Assembly: GCA_018267315.1 (NCBI GenBank) | Contig: JAFDYS010000039.1 | Location: 1 to 40,670 of the forward strand | DNA: 40,670 nucleotides | Origin: Bacteroidota bacterium | GTDB taxonomy: Bacteria; Bacteroidota; Bacteroidia; Chitinophagales; UBA10324 | Direction: 5' to 3' | Shown: positions 10,301 to 18,611 of the stretch, piece after piece | Layout of the letters: each line of letters begins with the position of its first letter | Position numbering within the stretch: position 1 is the first letter of the stretch | Made by a program: the position numbers and the translations under genes | Notes under the pieces: model-generated | Told to the model about the DNA's origin: nothing | Database searches by the model: none | What the model saw: only the letters and a program-made list of their open reading frames with translations

Positions 10301-13300
10301 GTCCATGAATAGGTACTGTAGGTGGTTGGCGATACACTGAGTGTCACTGTGCCTCCGCTGCAGAATTCAACGGCTCCACTGGCCGTAATCGTGGGTATGG
10401 TAATCGTACTAGATGTAACCGTGGCGCTCGTGGATCCTGAACATCCTGACGAGTTGGAAACAGTTACGGTATAGGTGCCCGCTGCACTCACGTTGATTGA
10501 CTGGGTGGTGGCGCCCGTTGACCATAAGTAGGTGGCATAGGTTCCGCTCACGCTCAATGTCGTGGAACTGCCGTTGCAAATGCTGGTGGTTCCGGTAATA
10601 GACGGAGTGAGTGATGAGTTGATGGTGATGGCATAAAGACCCGATGTGGCAGAACACCCGATGTTATCCGTTACTCTGACTTTGTAACTTCCGGTTACGG
10701 TGGGCGTGAAATTCTGATTGGTCGCGCCTGATTGTGATGTGCTGCCTTTATACCACTGGTAATTATATCCCACGGCATCGGTTGTCAGATAAACTGATTC
10801 TCCCGTACACCAGGTATTCGCCCCGCTGCTGGAAGAAACAACCGGTGTGGGAACAGTATGCACATTTACCGTCAACGGAGCTGAAGTAGCCGTACAACCG
10901 TTTGCATCTGTTACGGTACACGTGTAACTACCAGATGATGTCACACTGATGGTAGCGGTAGTCTTGGTATTAGACCACAAATAGGAATTATAAGCAGGCG
11001 TCACGCTCAGCGTCACGGAACCGCCGTTGCAAAACTCCGTGGCTCCGGAAGCAGAGAGCACCGGAGTGCCCGCCGAACCTGCCTGCACATTAATACTTGT
11101 TGATCCACTGCAGCCATTTACGTCAGTGACCGTGAGATTGTAGGTACCTGCCTCAGTCACGGAGGTGGATTGCGTAGTAGCGCCGTTTGACCACAGGTAA
11201 GTGAGGTATGCGGTGCTGGCACTTAATGAAACCGGGTTGCTCCCGCAGATAAACGTATTACCGGTAATCGAAGGACTTGGATGGCCATTGACCACTACTG
11301 AAAGCGGGCTGGCCGTGGCACTGCATCCGATCCCATCAGTGATCTGTACCTTGTAACTGCCGGTAGAAGGCGTGAGATAAGTCTGGTTGGTTTCACCGGT
11401 GAGAATACTTATTCCCTTGTACCATTGATAACTGTAGCCCGCTGCGTCTGCCGTTAGGTACACGCCGGCATTGTCACAGAAAGTCGTTTGACCGCTGCTG
11501 GTTAACACCACCGGCGCAGGCAGCACGTGAACATTCACATCAATAGGAGCCGAAGTTGCCGTACATCCGTTGGCATCTGTAATGGTACAGGTATAGCTGC
11601 CGCTGGTGTTGACAGTGTTGGTGGAAGTGGTTTTATTGTTAGACCACGAATATGAACTGTACGTGGTGGTCACGCTGAGTGTGACACTTCCTCCGCTGCA
11701 GAATTCAGTGGGTCCCGAAGCCGATAGCACCGGTACAGTGGCAGTGCCCGGATTTACTGTTGTAGTAGCAGTACCCGAACATCCGTTGGTATTGGTCACT
11801 GTAAGCGTGTATGTACCATGTAGCGTGATGTTTATGGACTGGGTTGTTGCACCTGTTGACCACATGTAAGTGGTGTAGGTGGTATTGGCACTCAATGTGG
11901 CTGAGCTGCCATCGCAAATGACCGTGGTACCCGTGATACTGGGTGATGGCGGTGTATTCACCGTTGCAGAATAGGCGCCTGACAAGGCAGTGCATCCGAG
12001 CCCGTCAGTAATTCTCACTTTATAGTTGCCGGTTGAAGAGGGATAATACGATTGATTGGTTTGGCCTGATAGAGTAGCTGTTCCCTTCAGCCATTGATAA
12101 TTATATCCGGTTACCGGCGTAGACAGATACACGCCCGCATTGGAGCAGAACACGTTCCCACCGCTTGAAGTAACCGTCGGGGTAGGAAGCGTATGTACGT
12201 TTACGCTGATGGTATTCGACGCTGCCTGGCAGCCGTTGACATCGGTAACCGTGCAATAGTAAGAGCCCGATGAGGATACAGTTTTTGTTTGCCCGAATCC
12301 GCTGGGTGACCACGCATAGGAAGTATAAGTTTGATTTACGCTCAACACTACATTGCTCCCGTTACAGAATTCAGTGGCACCTCCTGCCGAAATGGTGGGA
12401 GTAGGAAGTGCATTCACTGTAATCGCTTTAGGTACTGAAGATCCTACACAACCGTTGGCATCTGTTACAGTAAGCGTATAATTTCCGCTCTGCGATGTCA
12501 TTATAGAGGTAGTGGTTTCTCCCGTTGACCACAGGTAGGAAACATATCCTGAGTTAGCTGCGCTCAGTGTAGTGGACTGACCCTGGCAAATAGAAGTTCC
12601 GCCCGAGACATTAATTCCGGGAACCGGATTACTCCAGATGGTAATCGCCTGCCCGCTTGATGCCTTGGTGCATCCATGGATATCCGTGAGAATCACTTTA
12701 TAGGTTCCGGTAGAAGCCGGCGTGTAGTTCACGTCTGTTGCGCCGGCAATGTTGTTACTGGCCAATTGCCATTGAACCGTGTATCCGGAGATCGTTGAAA
12801 GATAGACAGGTGTTCCCTGGCAGAAGTTGGCATTACCTCCGTTGATGGAAATAGATGGAACAGGCGGATCCCAAACGGTAAGTGAAATTGCATTGGCTCC
12901 GTCACCCCAGCACTGGTTTGAATCTTTCACAGAAATGGTATAGGTACCTCCCAAAGAAACCGTTTGTGTTTGTCCGTTCTTGCTGTTTGACCACTGATAA
13001 GAAAGATATCCGGGTGGCGCCTGGAGTGTCGTGCTCTGGTCGGAACAGAATTCCGTAGGCCCGCTAACGGTAATGGTCGGGTGTGGCAGCGCATAAACTA
13101 TCAAACTCTCCTGCTCCGAAATAGATGTGCAGCCATTGGGATCTGTGACTGTCACATAGTACGTGCCTGAGGATGTCACCAGCTTATTTGCAGAAGTGTC
13201 ACCCGTGCTCCATAAATAGGTGGTTCCATACGGCAGAACCGTGTTAATCTTTAGTGTAGTGGTATCGCCGCTGCAGAAATTGCGCGCGCCGTCCAGAATC

Positions 13301-15084
13301 AGATTTGGGCTGGGTGGAAGCGCATTGACCGTTACATGCAATGTATCAGCGCCCCAATAACCTACAATGCTGTCTGCTGACCGTACCCAATAATCACCTG
13401 TTGATTTCACCCAGATTTTTCTGGTCATCGCTCCATTCGACCACACGTAATATGAGTGAGGGCCGGCATCCAACTCTACACTATCACCCGCACAAATGCT
13501 GGTGGCGCCATTCGCTGAAATAGTAACGGCAGGTGCGGCTGCCGGAACAAGATCAGTCGAAATTTTGGTAATGGAATAAGGTTGAATAACGAGATCACCG
13601 CTCAAACTACCGGTAACGATAGTTAAGCTATCGTCGTTAGCGATAAGGGTAAGCGGGTCACGATATTTTGAAATATAGGTTCCCCCGTTGGGAAAAATTG
13701 CTGAGGAATTAATGGTGTACGGAACGCTGCTAACATTCATAATAATCGCATTGGAACCAACACTGTCACTGAAGTTCCATCCGTACAATGCGTCATAATA
13801 GAAAGTTGAATCAAGCGCTTCAATATAAGCGGTCACCTGATTGTTCGGCAAGAAATTTAAACGGGTGGCAGATGTTTTTCCGTTGGCTGCCTCACTGATC
13901 AGCTTCATGGCATGTCCGGCAGCAGTAAGTCCCCATGGCGTGGTTGGCGGCGGGTTGGTATAAAGCGTGTAATTGGTATCGGCCGTTTCAGAAAACGAAA
14001 ATCCTTCATCATCATCGAAGAACATCCCGAAAATTGCAGAGCCATTGGTGGTATGACAAACGAGATTCTTGATACGGTCTATGTCCAATAATCGCAACGT
14101 CATAAGCCCATCATACAAGCCGTGTCCCCATCTTCCCTGTAACGGACGTCCGGGATCGAGCAGGTTATATTCAGTGATCCATATATCTTTATTCGGGCTG
14201 ATCTTCGGAATGGAACTGGTCGTAAGCACCGTAAATGCCCGGCCCGGCTGATTGAGCCAGTCAGGAATAATAGTTGAAGAAATCCCTTCCGAAACAGAAT
14301 ATCCATCCACATAAGTGGAAGCCGGCTGATAGATGTGAAATGTCCATGCATCTTCTCTCCCGTTTAAATAGGTTCTTACACTATCATTCCACGTGGCACG
14401 GCGACCTGCCGTGGTTTTCACATAAGAACCAATAACGGCCACCTTGGCCTGCGGGAAGTAATAGTGAATGGAGTCAATCCAGGTATTGCATGTAAGCGCA
14501 TATGATTTTGCGGTGGGATACACCTGATTCACCAGATCCACTCCTTCACCCATATCATCGTTATTCAGCGGGTCCAGATAAAACTCTGATCCTAGCTCAA
14601 CATATTTCACATCAATGCCGATGGAATCAGCATGCTTCAGCATCGCCAGCTGATCTTGGAGCGTAGAAGTAACCATGTTGAGAGTCAACATGCCTTTGGC
14701 TCCGGAGAGATCAAGCACTACCTTAAAGTTCTCGAGGTAGTTCGGTTGCCGGACGTAATTGGCCAGTTTGGTAGGGAGGAGCGGCGAATCAATAAACCAA
14801 CCGCGTTTCCAGTCGAAGAAGGTAGAGTTACCCGGGTAACGGATCACTTTGGGAAGAAGCATCGGATGGTGAGAAATCAGGTTCGGCTCTGCCCACGATT
14901 CGCCATTACGCACGGTGTTCTGCCCGTCATAGCCAAGCCACCTTTCAGGCAACGCCTTCTGCGTCGAGAGTGTCATTGAAATGGATTGCGGCGGCGTTTG
15001 CGAATAAGCGTTAAATGAAACCGCGAGAATGATTGCCAGCGACCACAAGATCATGGGCCATACGGGTGTAGTTGTCCTTTTCAT
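7378..15084 (-). CDS. Giant secreted glycosidase-like protein with 26 Ig-like modules and T9SS sorting tail
   Basis: A 2568-residue cell-surface or secreted protein. Residues 1-29 are a signal peptide (hydrophobic MILWSLAIILAVSF). Residues about 32-510 resemble a (beta/alpha)8 glycoside hydrolase of the GH51/GH39/GH79 type: IRYPGNSTFFDW, then YVELGSEFY with candidate acid/base Glu167, FHIYQP with His250, and IWITEYN with candidate nucleophile Glu305. Residues about 513-2474 are 26 Ig/PKD-like modules of 70-80 residues, nearly all with a Cys pair (FC or IC near the start, GC near the end) and YxWS or YQW cores. From module 2 onward the types repeat in C-A-B order. Residues 2475-2568 (MELYPIPAST to FIITIKGN) are a type A T9SS C-terminal domain. 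The glycosidase call is by motif only; adhesion or polysaccharide binding by the stalk is inferred. Confidence 0.88.
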   Translation of the reverse strand: MKRTTTPVWPMILWSLAIILAVSFNAYSQTPPQSISMTLSTQKALPERWLGYDGQNTVRNGESWAEPNLISHHPMLLPKVIRYPGNSTFFDWKRGWFIDSPLLPTKLANYVRQPNYLENFKVVLDLSGAKGMLTLNMVTSTLQDQLAMLKHADSIGIDVKYVELGSEFYLDPLNNDDMGEGVDLVNQVYPTAKSYALTCNTWIDSIHYYFPQAKVAVIGSYVKTTAGRRATWNDSVRTYLNGREDAWTFHIYQPASTYVDGYSVSEGISSTIIPDWLNQPGRAFTVLTTSSIPKISPNKDIWITEYNLLDPGRPLQGRWGHGLYDGLMTLRLLDIDRIKNLVCHTTNGSAIFGMFFDDDEGFSFSETADTNYTLYTNPPPTTPWGLTAAGHAMKLISEAANGKTSATRLNFLPNNQVTAYIEALDSTFYYDALYGWNFSDSVGSNAIIMNVSSVPYTINSSAIFPNGGTYISKYRDPLTLIANDDSLTIVTGSLSGDLVIQPYSITKISTDLVPAAAPAVTISANGATSICAGDSVELDAGPHSYYVWSNGAMTRKIWVKSTGDYWVRSADSIVGYWGADTLHVTVNALPPSPNLILDGARNFCSGDTTTLKINTVLPYGTTYLWSTGDTSANKLVTSSGTYYVTVTDPNGCTSISEQESLIVYALPHPTITVSGPTEFCSDQSTTLQAPPGYLSYQWSNSKNGQTQTVSLGGTYTISVKDSNQCWGDGANAISLTVWDPPVPSISINGGNANFCQGTPVYLSTISGYTVQWQLASNNIAGATDVNYTPASTGTYKVILTDIHGCTKASSGQAITIWSNPVPGINVSGGTSICQGQSTTLSAANSGYVSYLWSTGETTTSIMTSQSGNYTLTVTDANGCVGSSVPKAITVNALPTPTISAGGATEFCNGSNVVLSVNQTYTSYAWSPSGFGQTKTVSSSGSYYCTVTDVNGCQAASNTISVNVHTLPTPTVTSSGGNVFCSNAGVYLSTPVTGYNYQWLKGTATLSGQTNQSYYPSSTGNYKVRITDGLGCTALSGAYSATVNTPPSPSITGTTVICDGSSATLSANTTYTTYMWSTGATTQSINITLHGTYTLTVTNTNGCSGTATTTVNPGTATVPVLSASGPTEFCSGGSVTLSVTTTYSSYSWSNNKTTSTNTVNTSGSYTCTITDANGCTATSAPIDVNVHVLPAPVVLTSSGQTTFCDNAGVYLTADAAGYSYQWYKGISILTGETNQTYLTPSTGSYKVQITDGIGCSATASPLSVVVNGHPSPSITGNTFICGSNPVSLSASTAYLTYLWSNGATTQSTSVTEAGTYNLTVTDVNGCSGSTSINVQAGSAGTPVLSASGATEFCNGGSVTLSVTPAYNSYLWSNTKTTATISVTSSGSYTCTVTDANGCTATSAPLTVNVHTVPTPVVSSSSGANTWCTGESVYLTTDAVGYNYQWYKGSTSQSGATNQNFTPTVTGSYKVRVTDNIGCSATSGLYAITINSSLTPSITGTTSICNGSSTTLSVSGTYATYLWSTGATTQSINVSAAGTYTVTVSNSSGCSGSTSATVTSSTITIPTITASGAVEFCSGGTVTLSVSPTTYSTYSWTGGGTTSTKSVNSSGTYTCTVSNSSGCTAVSNAITVNVHTLTTPVVTTSTGATTFCSNAGVYLTTSSAGYNYQWMKGATNLSGATNQNYTPSSTGNYKVKVTDNIGCSSTSSSLSITINTAPAPSITGVSTICNGQSISISANTAYATYLWSTGATTQSITVSTPATYSLTVTNTSGCSATTSATVPGGSATVPALVASGPTEFCNGGSVTLSTNPATYSSYSWSNSKTTATNTITASGNYSCTVTDANGCTATSAPMNVNVHTLPTPIVSTSNGQTTFCDNAGVYLTNDAVGYSYQWMKGTAALTGATNQNYTPTSTGSYKVQITDGMGCSATAASLSITINASTTPGITGPSTICGSNPITLSANNVYSSYLWSTGATTQTISVSNPGTYSLTVTNTSGCNGTASYTVTAGSATVPALSASGATDFCSGGSVTLSTNPATYSSYAWSNSKTTATVSVNTSGTYYCVVTDASGCTAQSNSVTVNVHSVPTPTVTTSNGQTVFCINGGVYLTTSATGYNYQWLKGSATLAGATNQNYSPTVTASYKVRITDNIGCSATSSSLSVTVNSAAAPTITGANTVCTGSQATISANTVYTTYLWSTGATTQSINISSGGNYSVTVTNASGCTGSASKTITESTPPAPYITAGGATEFCDGGNVNLQANPVSSSYLWSTGAVMQSITASSSGSFSVTVTDANGCTGTSAPLVVTEYPVPGTTITPSGPTTWCADATTNYISGPDGYTYQWKKGTNTLTGETNRNYYPTSTGTYKLTTTDSHGCSATSGTGISITVNSLPNANLSASGSLNLCGGATKTINVSTGVGYVYVWYKDNVVITGATASSYVANQAGTYTVLVTNTSTGCTKLSNAIVLTSNCKEAGEDMMDLPENTSMELYPIPASTSIHVNAAFAGQDDGEARVEVRDIVGALVYTQKVGVVNGQMELDVLFDERYASGLYFMRATMNDDVITKRFIITIKGN
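7950..13060 (-). repeat. Tandem Ig-like modules with a ~669-nt higher-order period
   Basis: Inside the giant gene, three module types alternate regularly. A has TEFC...SYxWSN...TCTVTDANGC and ends VNVH; B has FC..AGVYLT...YNYQWxKG...GATNQNYTP...GC and ends ITIN; C has SITG..ICxG...YLWSTGATTQSI...GC. Six complete A-B-C triplets are consecutive, flanked by partial ones. Landmark C-module sequences recur about every 669 nt (near 8492, 9151, 9822, 10497, 11163 and 11832). Copies are clearly diverged at nucleotide level, so the expansion is not very recent. Confidence 0.85.
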
Positions 15085-15294
15085 ATCAATCAGTTTTTGA
15101 TAAATGGTTACCCGAAAAACTATACTATGGGGGAGCTACCTTACGAGGGTTCTAGCAGGTTTGTTACCGCTTTCTGTCCTTGGGGCGGACTGAGTGCATT
15201 AAAATGGATAACCGCAAAACCATTGTCAGACAATGGTTTCAACATCGCCATTTTCAACAGAAGCGAATCTAATGTGGGTAAGAACTGCGGGAAC
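15085..15294. other. Intergenic region upstream of the giant gene and downstream of glyA
   Basis: No gene is seen in these 210 nt. Going minus-ward from glyA it holds a hairpin (15217-15239), then an unexplained G/C-rich stretch, then TAGTTTTT (a 7/8 match to the Bacteroidota -7 box, near 15118-15125) about 35 nt before the giant gene's ATG. No riboswitch family was recognised. Confidence 0.5.
15217..15239 (-). terminator. Inverted repeat, probable glyA terminator
   Basis: AAACCATTGTC and GACAATGGTTT are perfect 11-nt arms around a single central base. As a hairpin it gives about 9 bp with a 5-nt loop, followed on the minus strand by TTTTGCGG. It lies 55 nt beyond the glyA stop. The T-run is short, and the near-perfect dyad could instead be an operator for the giant gene. 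Confidence 0.5.
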
Positions 15295-16566
15295 TTAGGG
15301 GTAGAGCGGAAACTGTTTCATGAACTCTTTTACTTCTCCCTTCACCGAGGCGATCAGCGATTCATTTTCCGCATCCATCAGAATGCGGTCAATCCATTCC
15401 ACGATGGGTTTCATGTGATCTTCCTTGAGCCCGCGGGAAGTGATGGCCGGGGTGCCGATACGAATGCCGGATGTAACCATGGGTGAACGGTCATCATAAG
15501 GCACCATGTTCTTATTGAGCGTAATGTGAGCAGCATTGAGTGCATTCTCGGCCTTTTTACCTGAAACATTTTTGTTATGAAGGTCAATGAGCATAAGGTG
15601 ATTATCCGTGCCGCCGGAAACGATATGGTAACCGCGATTCACAAATTCATGGGCCATGGCTTGAGCATTTCTTTGAACCTGACCGATGTATTGCCGGTAT
15701 TCATCCGTCAACGCTTCGCCGAAGGCCACGGCCTTTGATGCAATCACATGCTCCAGCGGTCCGCCCTGGTGGCCGGGGAACACGGCAGAATCAATTAATG
15801 AACTCATCATCCTCACCTCGCCTTTCGGAGTTTTTATTCCCCAGGGATTTTCAAAATCCTTTCCCATCAGAATAATGCCGCCGCGAGGACCGCGCAGCGT
15901 CTTGTGAGTTGTGGAGGTAACAAAATGGCAATGTGGCAACGGATCATTCAGCAAATCGCAGGCGATCAATCCGGCCGGATGCGCCATGTCGCACATCAGC
16001 AACGCTCCCACTTCATCTGCGATTTCCCGGAAGCGTTTGTAATCCCAGTCGCGTGAATAGGCCGATGCGCCGCAGATGATGAGTTTCGGTTTCTCTTCCC
16101 GTGCGATGCGCGCCACCTCATCCATGTTGATGCGGCCCGTTTCTTTTTCCACCCCGTAAAAAACCGGGTGATACAATTTGCCGGATGAATTCACCGGGGA
16201 CCCATGAGTGAGATGTCCGCCGTGTGAAAGATTCAGACCCAAAATTTTATCACCGGGCTGCAGCACGGCCAGGTAAACTGCCGAATTGGCCTGAGCACCC
16301 GAATGCGGCTGCACATTGGCATACACAGCGCCGAACAATTCCTTGACACGGTCAATAGCCAATTGTTCCACTTCATCCACCACTTCACATCCGCCATAAT
16401 ACCTTCGGCCCGGATAACCTTCGGCGTACTTGTTCGTGAGACAACTGCCCATAGCATCCAGTACCTGTTGCGAAACGAAATTCTCGGAAGCGATCAGTTC
16501 AATGCCGATGCGCTGGCGTTCGAGTTCTTTTTGGATAAGTGAAAAAAGGAAATCGTCGTGTTTCAT
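15295..16566 (-). CDS. glyA: Serine hydroxymethyltransferase (GlyA)
   Basis: GlyA is the PLP enzyme that interconverts serine and glycine and loads one-carbon units on tetrahydrofolate in the cytosol. The 423-residue length and colinear motifs are typical: [11 protein letters not shown] near the N-terminus, [26 protein letters not shown], the PLP-contacting DMAHPAG (Asp193, His196), and the Schiff-base lysine Lys222 in [17 protein letters not shown] 16566 gives [18 protein letters not shown], a normal start. The Lrp-type gene lies 85 nt upstream on the same strand; a short repeat tract and no clear promoter lie between them. Confidence 0.98.
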   Translation of the reverse strand: MKHDDFLFSLIQKELERQRIGIELIASENFVSQQVLDAMGSCLTNKYAEGYPGRRYYGGCEVVDEVEQLAIDRVKELFGAVYANVQPHSGAQANSAVYLAVLQPGDKILGLNLSHGGHLTHGSPVNSSGKLYHPVFYGVEKETGRINMDEVARIAREEKPKLIICGASAYSRDWDYKRFREIADEVGALLMCDMAHPAGLIACDLLNDPLPHCHFVTSTTHKTLRGPRGGIILMGKDFENPWGIKTPKGEVRMMSSLIDSAVFPGHQGGPLEHVIASKAVAFGEALTDEYRQYIGQVQRNAQAMAHEFVNRGYHIVSGGTDNHLMLIDLHNKNVSGKKAENALNAAHITLNKNMVPYDDRSPMVTSGIRIGTPAITSRGLKEDHMKPIVEWIDRILMDAENESLIASVKGEVKEFMKQFPLYP

Positions 16567-16639
16567 ATTGCCGGGTAAATCGTTACTGGATGAGGTAATA
16601 ATCTGCGGTGAAAATAAAACTGTTTTGGGGAGGAAGTTT

Positions 16640-16658
16640 AGCTGTCAGCAGTCAGCGG
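16640..16658. repeat. 7-nt repeat tract containing the Lrp-gene stop codon
   Basis: AGCTGTC, AGCAGTC and a partial AGCGG run in tandem with a 7-nt period. On the minus strand the TGA of the Lrp/AsnC gene (16654-16652) falls inside the second unit. It resembles heptad tracts elsewhere in the window. Confidence 0.6.
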
Positions 16659-17146
16659 CGCTTTACTTTCTTCTCCGGCATTTTCAACTCATAAGCCGTT
16701 TCATGTTTGATCTCTGTCATTACAAAGCCGCTCTGTACGGTGCCGATGTTCGGCAGCTTAGCCAGTTTGTTCATCACGAACTGCTGGTATTCTTCAATGT
16801 CGCGCACGACCACTTTCAGCAAATAATCGTAGTTGCCTGAAACGTGATTGCACTCCATCACTTCACTGAACTCTACAATGGATTTCTCAAATGACTTGAG
16901 CATCGCCAGAGCGTGCTCTTTCAGTTTCACGTTGGTATATGCGACGAGTTTCTTATCAATCTTGTTTTTGTCCAGCACGGCCACATACCGCTGAATGAAT
17001 CCTTCCTTTTCCAGCCACCGGATGCGCTCATAAACCGGGGTCACCGATTTTTTCAGTTTGAAAGCAATCTCCTTGTTGGTAAGCCGTGCATCGCGCTGCA
17101 GCAGATCGAGGATGCGCACATCCGTTTCATCGAGATCAGAATACAT
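16652..17146 (-). CDS. Lrp/AsnC-family transcriptional regulator
   Basis: A 164-residue DNA-binding regulator. The N-terminal winged helix-turn-helix (about residues 4-63: LDETDVRILDLLQRDARLTN, then VTPVYERIRWLEKEGFIQRY) is classic AsnC, and the C-terminal RAM/AsnC ligand-binding domain follows (VMECNHVSGNYDYLLKVVVRDIEEYQQF, where the GxYDxxL turn senses amino acids). The lysine-rich tail KMPEKKVKRR is ordinary. It is divergently transcribed from a methionine gamma-lyase-type gene, with two dyads in the 154-nt gap, so local control of that gene by an amino acid such as methionine is a reasonable inference. ATG 17146 gives MYSDLDETDVRIL. Confidence 0.93.
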   Translation of the reverse strand: MYSDLDETDVRILDLLQRDARLTNKEIAFKLKKSVTPVYERIRWLEKEGFIQRYVAVLDKNKIDKKLVAYTNVKLKEHALAMLKSFEKSIVEFSEVMECNHVSGNYDYLLKVVVRDIEEYQQFVMNKLAKLPNIGTVQSGFVMTEIKHETAYELKMPEKKVKRR

Positions 17147-17185
17147 GAGCAGAAATTTTTTCTGAAAGTGGTTTAATTCTGCTTC

Positions 17186-17205
17186 CGGAATAGTTGTTTA
17201 TTCCG
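17186..17205. promoter_or_regulatory. Inverted repeat, candidate regulator site 1
   Basis: CGGAATA and TATTCCG are perfect 7-nt arms with a 6-nt spacer, in the gap between the divergent Lrp-type and gamma-lyase genes, about 40 nt before the regulator's start codon. Its position suggests autoregulation; binding is not shown. Confidence 0.45.
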
Positions 17206-17223
17206 AAAAGTGGCACATGATAA

Positions 17224-17262
17224 GTTTTATTTTCTGATATAACAAAAATCATTAGATAAAAC
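17224..17262. promoter_or_regulatory. Imperfect long dyad, candidate regulator site 2
   Basis: GTTTTATTTTCTGAT (17224-17238) and the reverse complement of 17248-17262 (GTTTTATCTAATGAT) match at 12 of 15 positions across a 9-nt spacer. It sits about 40 nt upstream of the gamma-lyase ATG. A/T-rich dyads of this size are typical of Lrp-family operators. Confidence 0.5.
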
Positions 17263-17300
17263 AACCATCAATTGCAGTTTTGTACCAGAAACAATTGGTC

Positions 17301-18581
17301 ATGAACTACCGCGATCTTTCTCCTGAAACGCTGATGATGGGTTACGGATACAATCCGGAATTAAGCGAAGGCGCCATCAAATGCCCCATCTTTCAAACTT
17401 CCACTTTTGTCTTCAAGACCGCTGAAGAAGGCAAGGCATTTTTCGAAGTGGCGTACGGGCTGCGCACAAAACGACCGGATGAAAAAACCGGTTTGATCTA
17501 CAGCCGGCTCAACAATCCGGACATGGAAATCCTGGAGGAACGATTGAAGCTCTGGGATGGTGCCGAAGCATGCGCCGCTTTTGCCAGCGGCATGAGCGCT
17601 ATTGCCACGGTGTTGCTGGAATTTCTCAAACCCGGTGACCTGCTGCTTCACTCCGCACCGCTTTACGGCGGCACCCACCACCTCATTCATCACTTCCTTG
17701 CCGGCTATGGTATCAACATCATGAGTTTCACCGCTGATCAAACAGCGGATGAAATTGAAGAAATGCTGATTGATTCGGGACAGCACACGCGCTTGAGGAT
17801 GATCCTGATGGAAACACCGGCCAATCCCACCAACGACATTATTGACATAGAACGGATGGCGGAACTGGCCAAGCGTTTTTCAACTCCGGAGAATAAAGTC
17901 TACCTCGCCGTGGACAACACGTATATGGGTCCGCTATGGCAGCATCCGCTGAAACACGGGGCCGACCTCGTGATTTACTCGGCAACCAAATACATCGGCG
18001 GGCACAGTGATGTAATCGCAGGAGCCGTGGTGGGCAGCGAAGAGCTCATTCATCGTGTGAAGGTGTTGCGCACCTTTTTGGGAAACATGATCAGTCCGCA
18101 TTCGGGCTGGTTGCTCATGCGAAGTCTGGAAACACTGAAGGTGCGGATGGAACAGCAGGCACTGAATGCGGAAGAGGTGGCAGCTTTCCTGCATCACCAT
18201 CCAAAGGTTACGCGCGTACATTATCCGCTGTACCTGCATGAAACCGATCCGGAGCAATATCACATCTTCAAGAAACAGTGCTCAAGCAGCGGCGCTATGG
18301 TGAGCTTTGATATTGCCGGCGGTGAAAAAGAAGCGTTTATGTTTCTCAATAATCTCAAGCTGATCAAACTGGCCGTGAGTCTCGGCAGCACGGAAAGTCT
18401 GGCAGAGCATCCGGCCACCATGACCCATGTGGACATCCCCGAAGAAGACCGGCTACAGATGAAAGTGACGCCGAGTCTGGTGCGGATTTCAGTGGGCATT
18501 GAAAACTACAAGGATATCATTTGGGATATTGAACAGGCACTGCAAAAAGTGAAAGTGCCCGAGTTGCATGGCGCTCTGTAA
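17301..18581 (+). CDS. Cystathionine gamma-synthase/methionine gamma-lyase family PLP enzyme
   Basis: A 426-residue cytosolic PLP enzyme of the Cys/Met metabolism family, which makes or breaks the gamma C-S bond of cystathionine, methionine or homoserine esters. Key stretches are YSRLNNPDMEILEERL (cofactor phosphate site from the neighbouring subunit), FASGMSAI, the PLP-stacking SAPLYGGTH, DNTY with its aspartate, and the Schiff-base Lys230 in YSATKYIGGHSD. An insertion (AYGLRTKRPDEKTG, about residues 51-64) is peculiar to this subgroup. The frame is open from a TTG at 17280, but ATG 17301 (MNYRDLSPETLMMGYGYNPE) is preferred. Divergence from an Lrp-type regulator favours a catabolic methionine gamma-lyase role; synthase activity cannot be excluded. 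Confidence 0.88.
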   Translation: MNYRDLSPETLMMGYGYNPELSEGAIKCPIFQTSTFVFKTAEEGKAFFEVAYGLRTKRPDEKTGLIYSRLNNPDMEILEERLKLWDGAEACAAFASGMSAIATVLLEFLKPGDLLLHSAPLYGGTHHLIHHFLAGYGINIMSFTADQTADEIEEMLIDSGQHTRLRMILMETPANPTNDIIDIERMAELAKRFSTPENKVYLAVDNTYMGPLWQHPLKHGADLVIYSATKYIGGHSDVIAGAVVGSEELIHRVKVLRTFLGNMISPHSGWLLMRSLETLKVRMEQQALNAEEVAAFLHHHPKVTRVHYPLYLHETDPEQYHIFKKQCSSSGAMVSFDIAGGEKEAFMFLNNLKLIKLAVSLGSTESLAEHPATMTHVDIPEEDRLQMKVTPSLVRISVGIENYKDIIWDIEQALQKVKVPELHGAL

Positions 18582-18611
18582 TTCCGGATGCCGCGAAGAT
18601 TCTTGTCGAGG

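Noticed and set aside
7378..15084. Recurring short open frames on both strands within the giant gene
   Set aside because: They recur because the underlying DNA is repetitive and they fall out of frame with the single 2568-codon gene; none has a domain or start context.
15097..15486. 129-codon plus-strand open frame overlapping the 3' end of glyA
   Set aside because: Most of it is antisense to glyA and the rest is intergenic, with no domain or promoter support.
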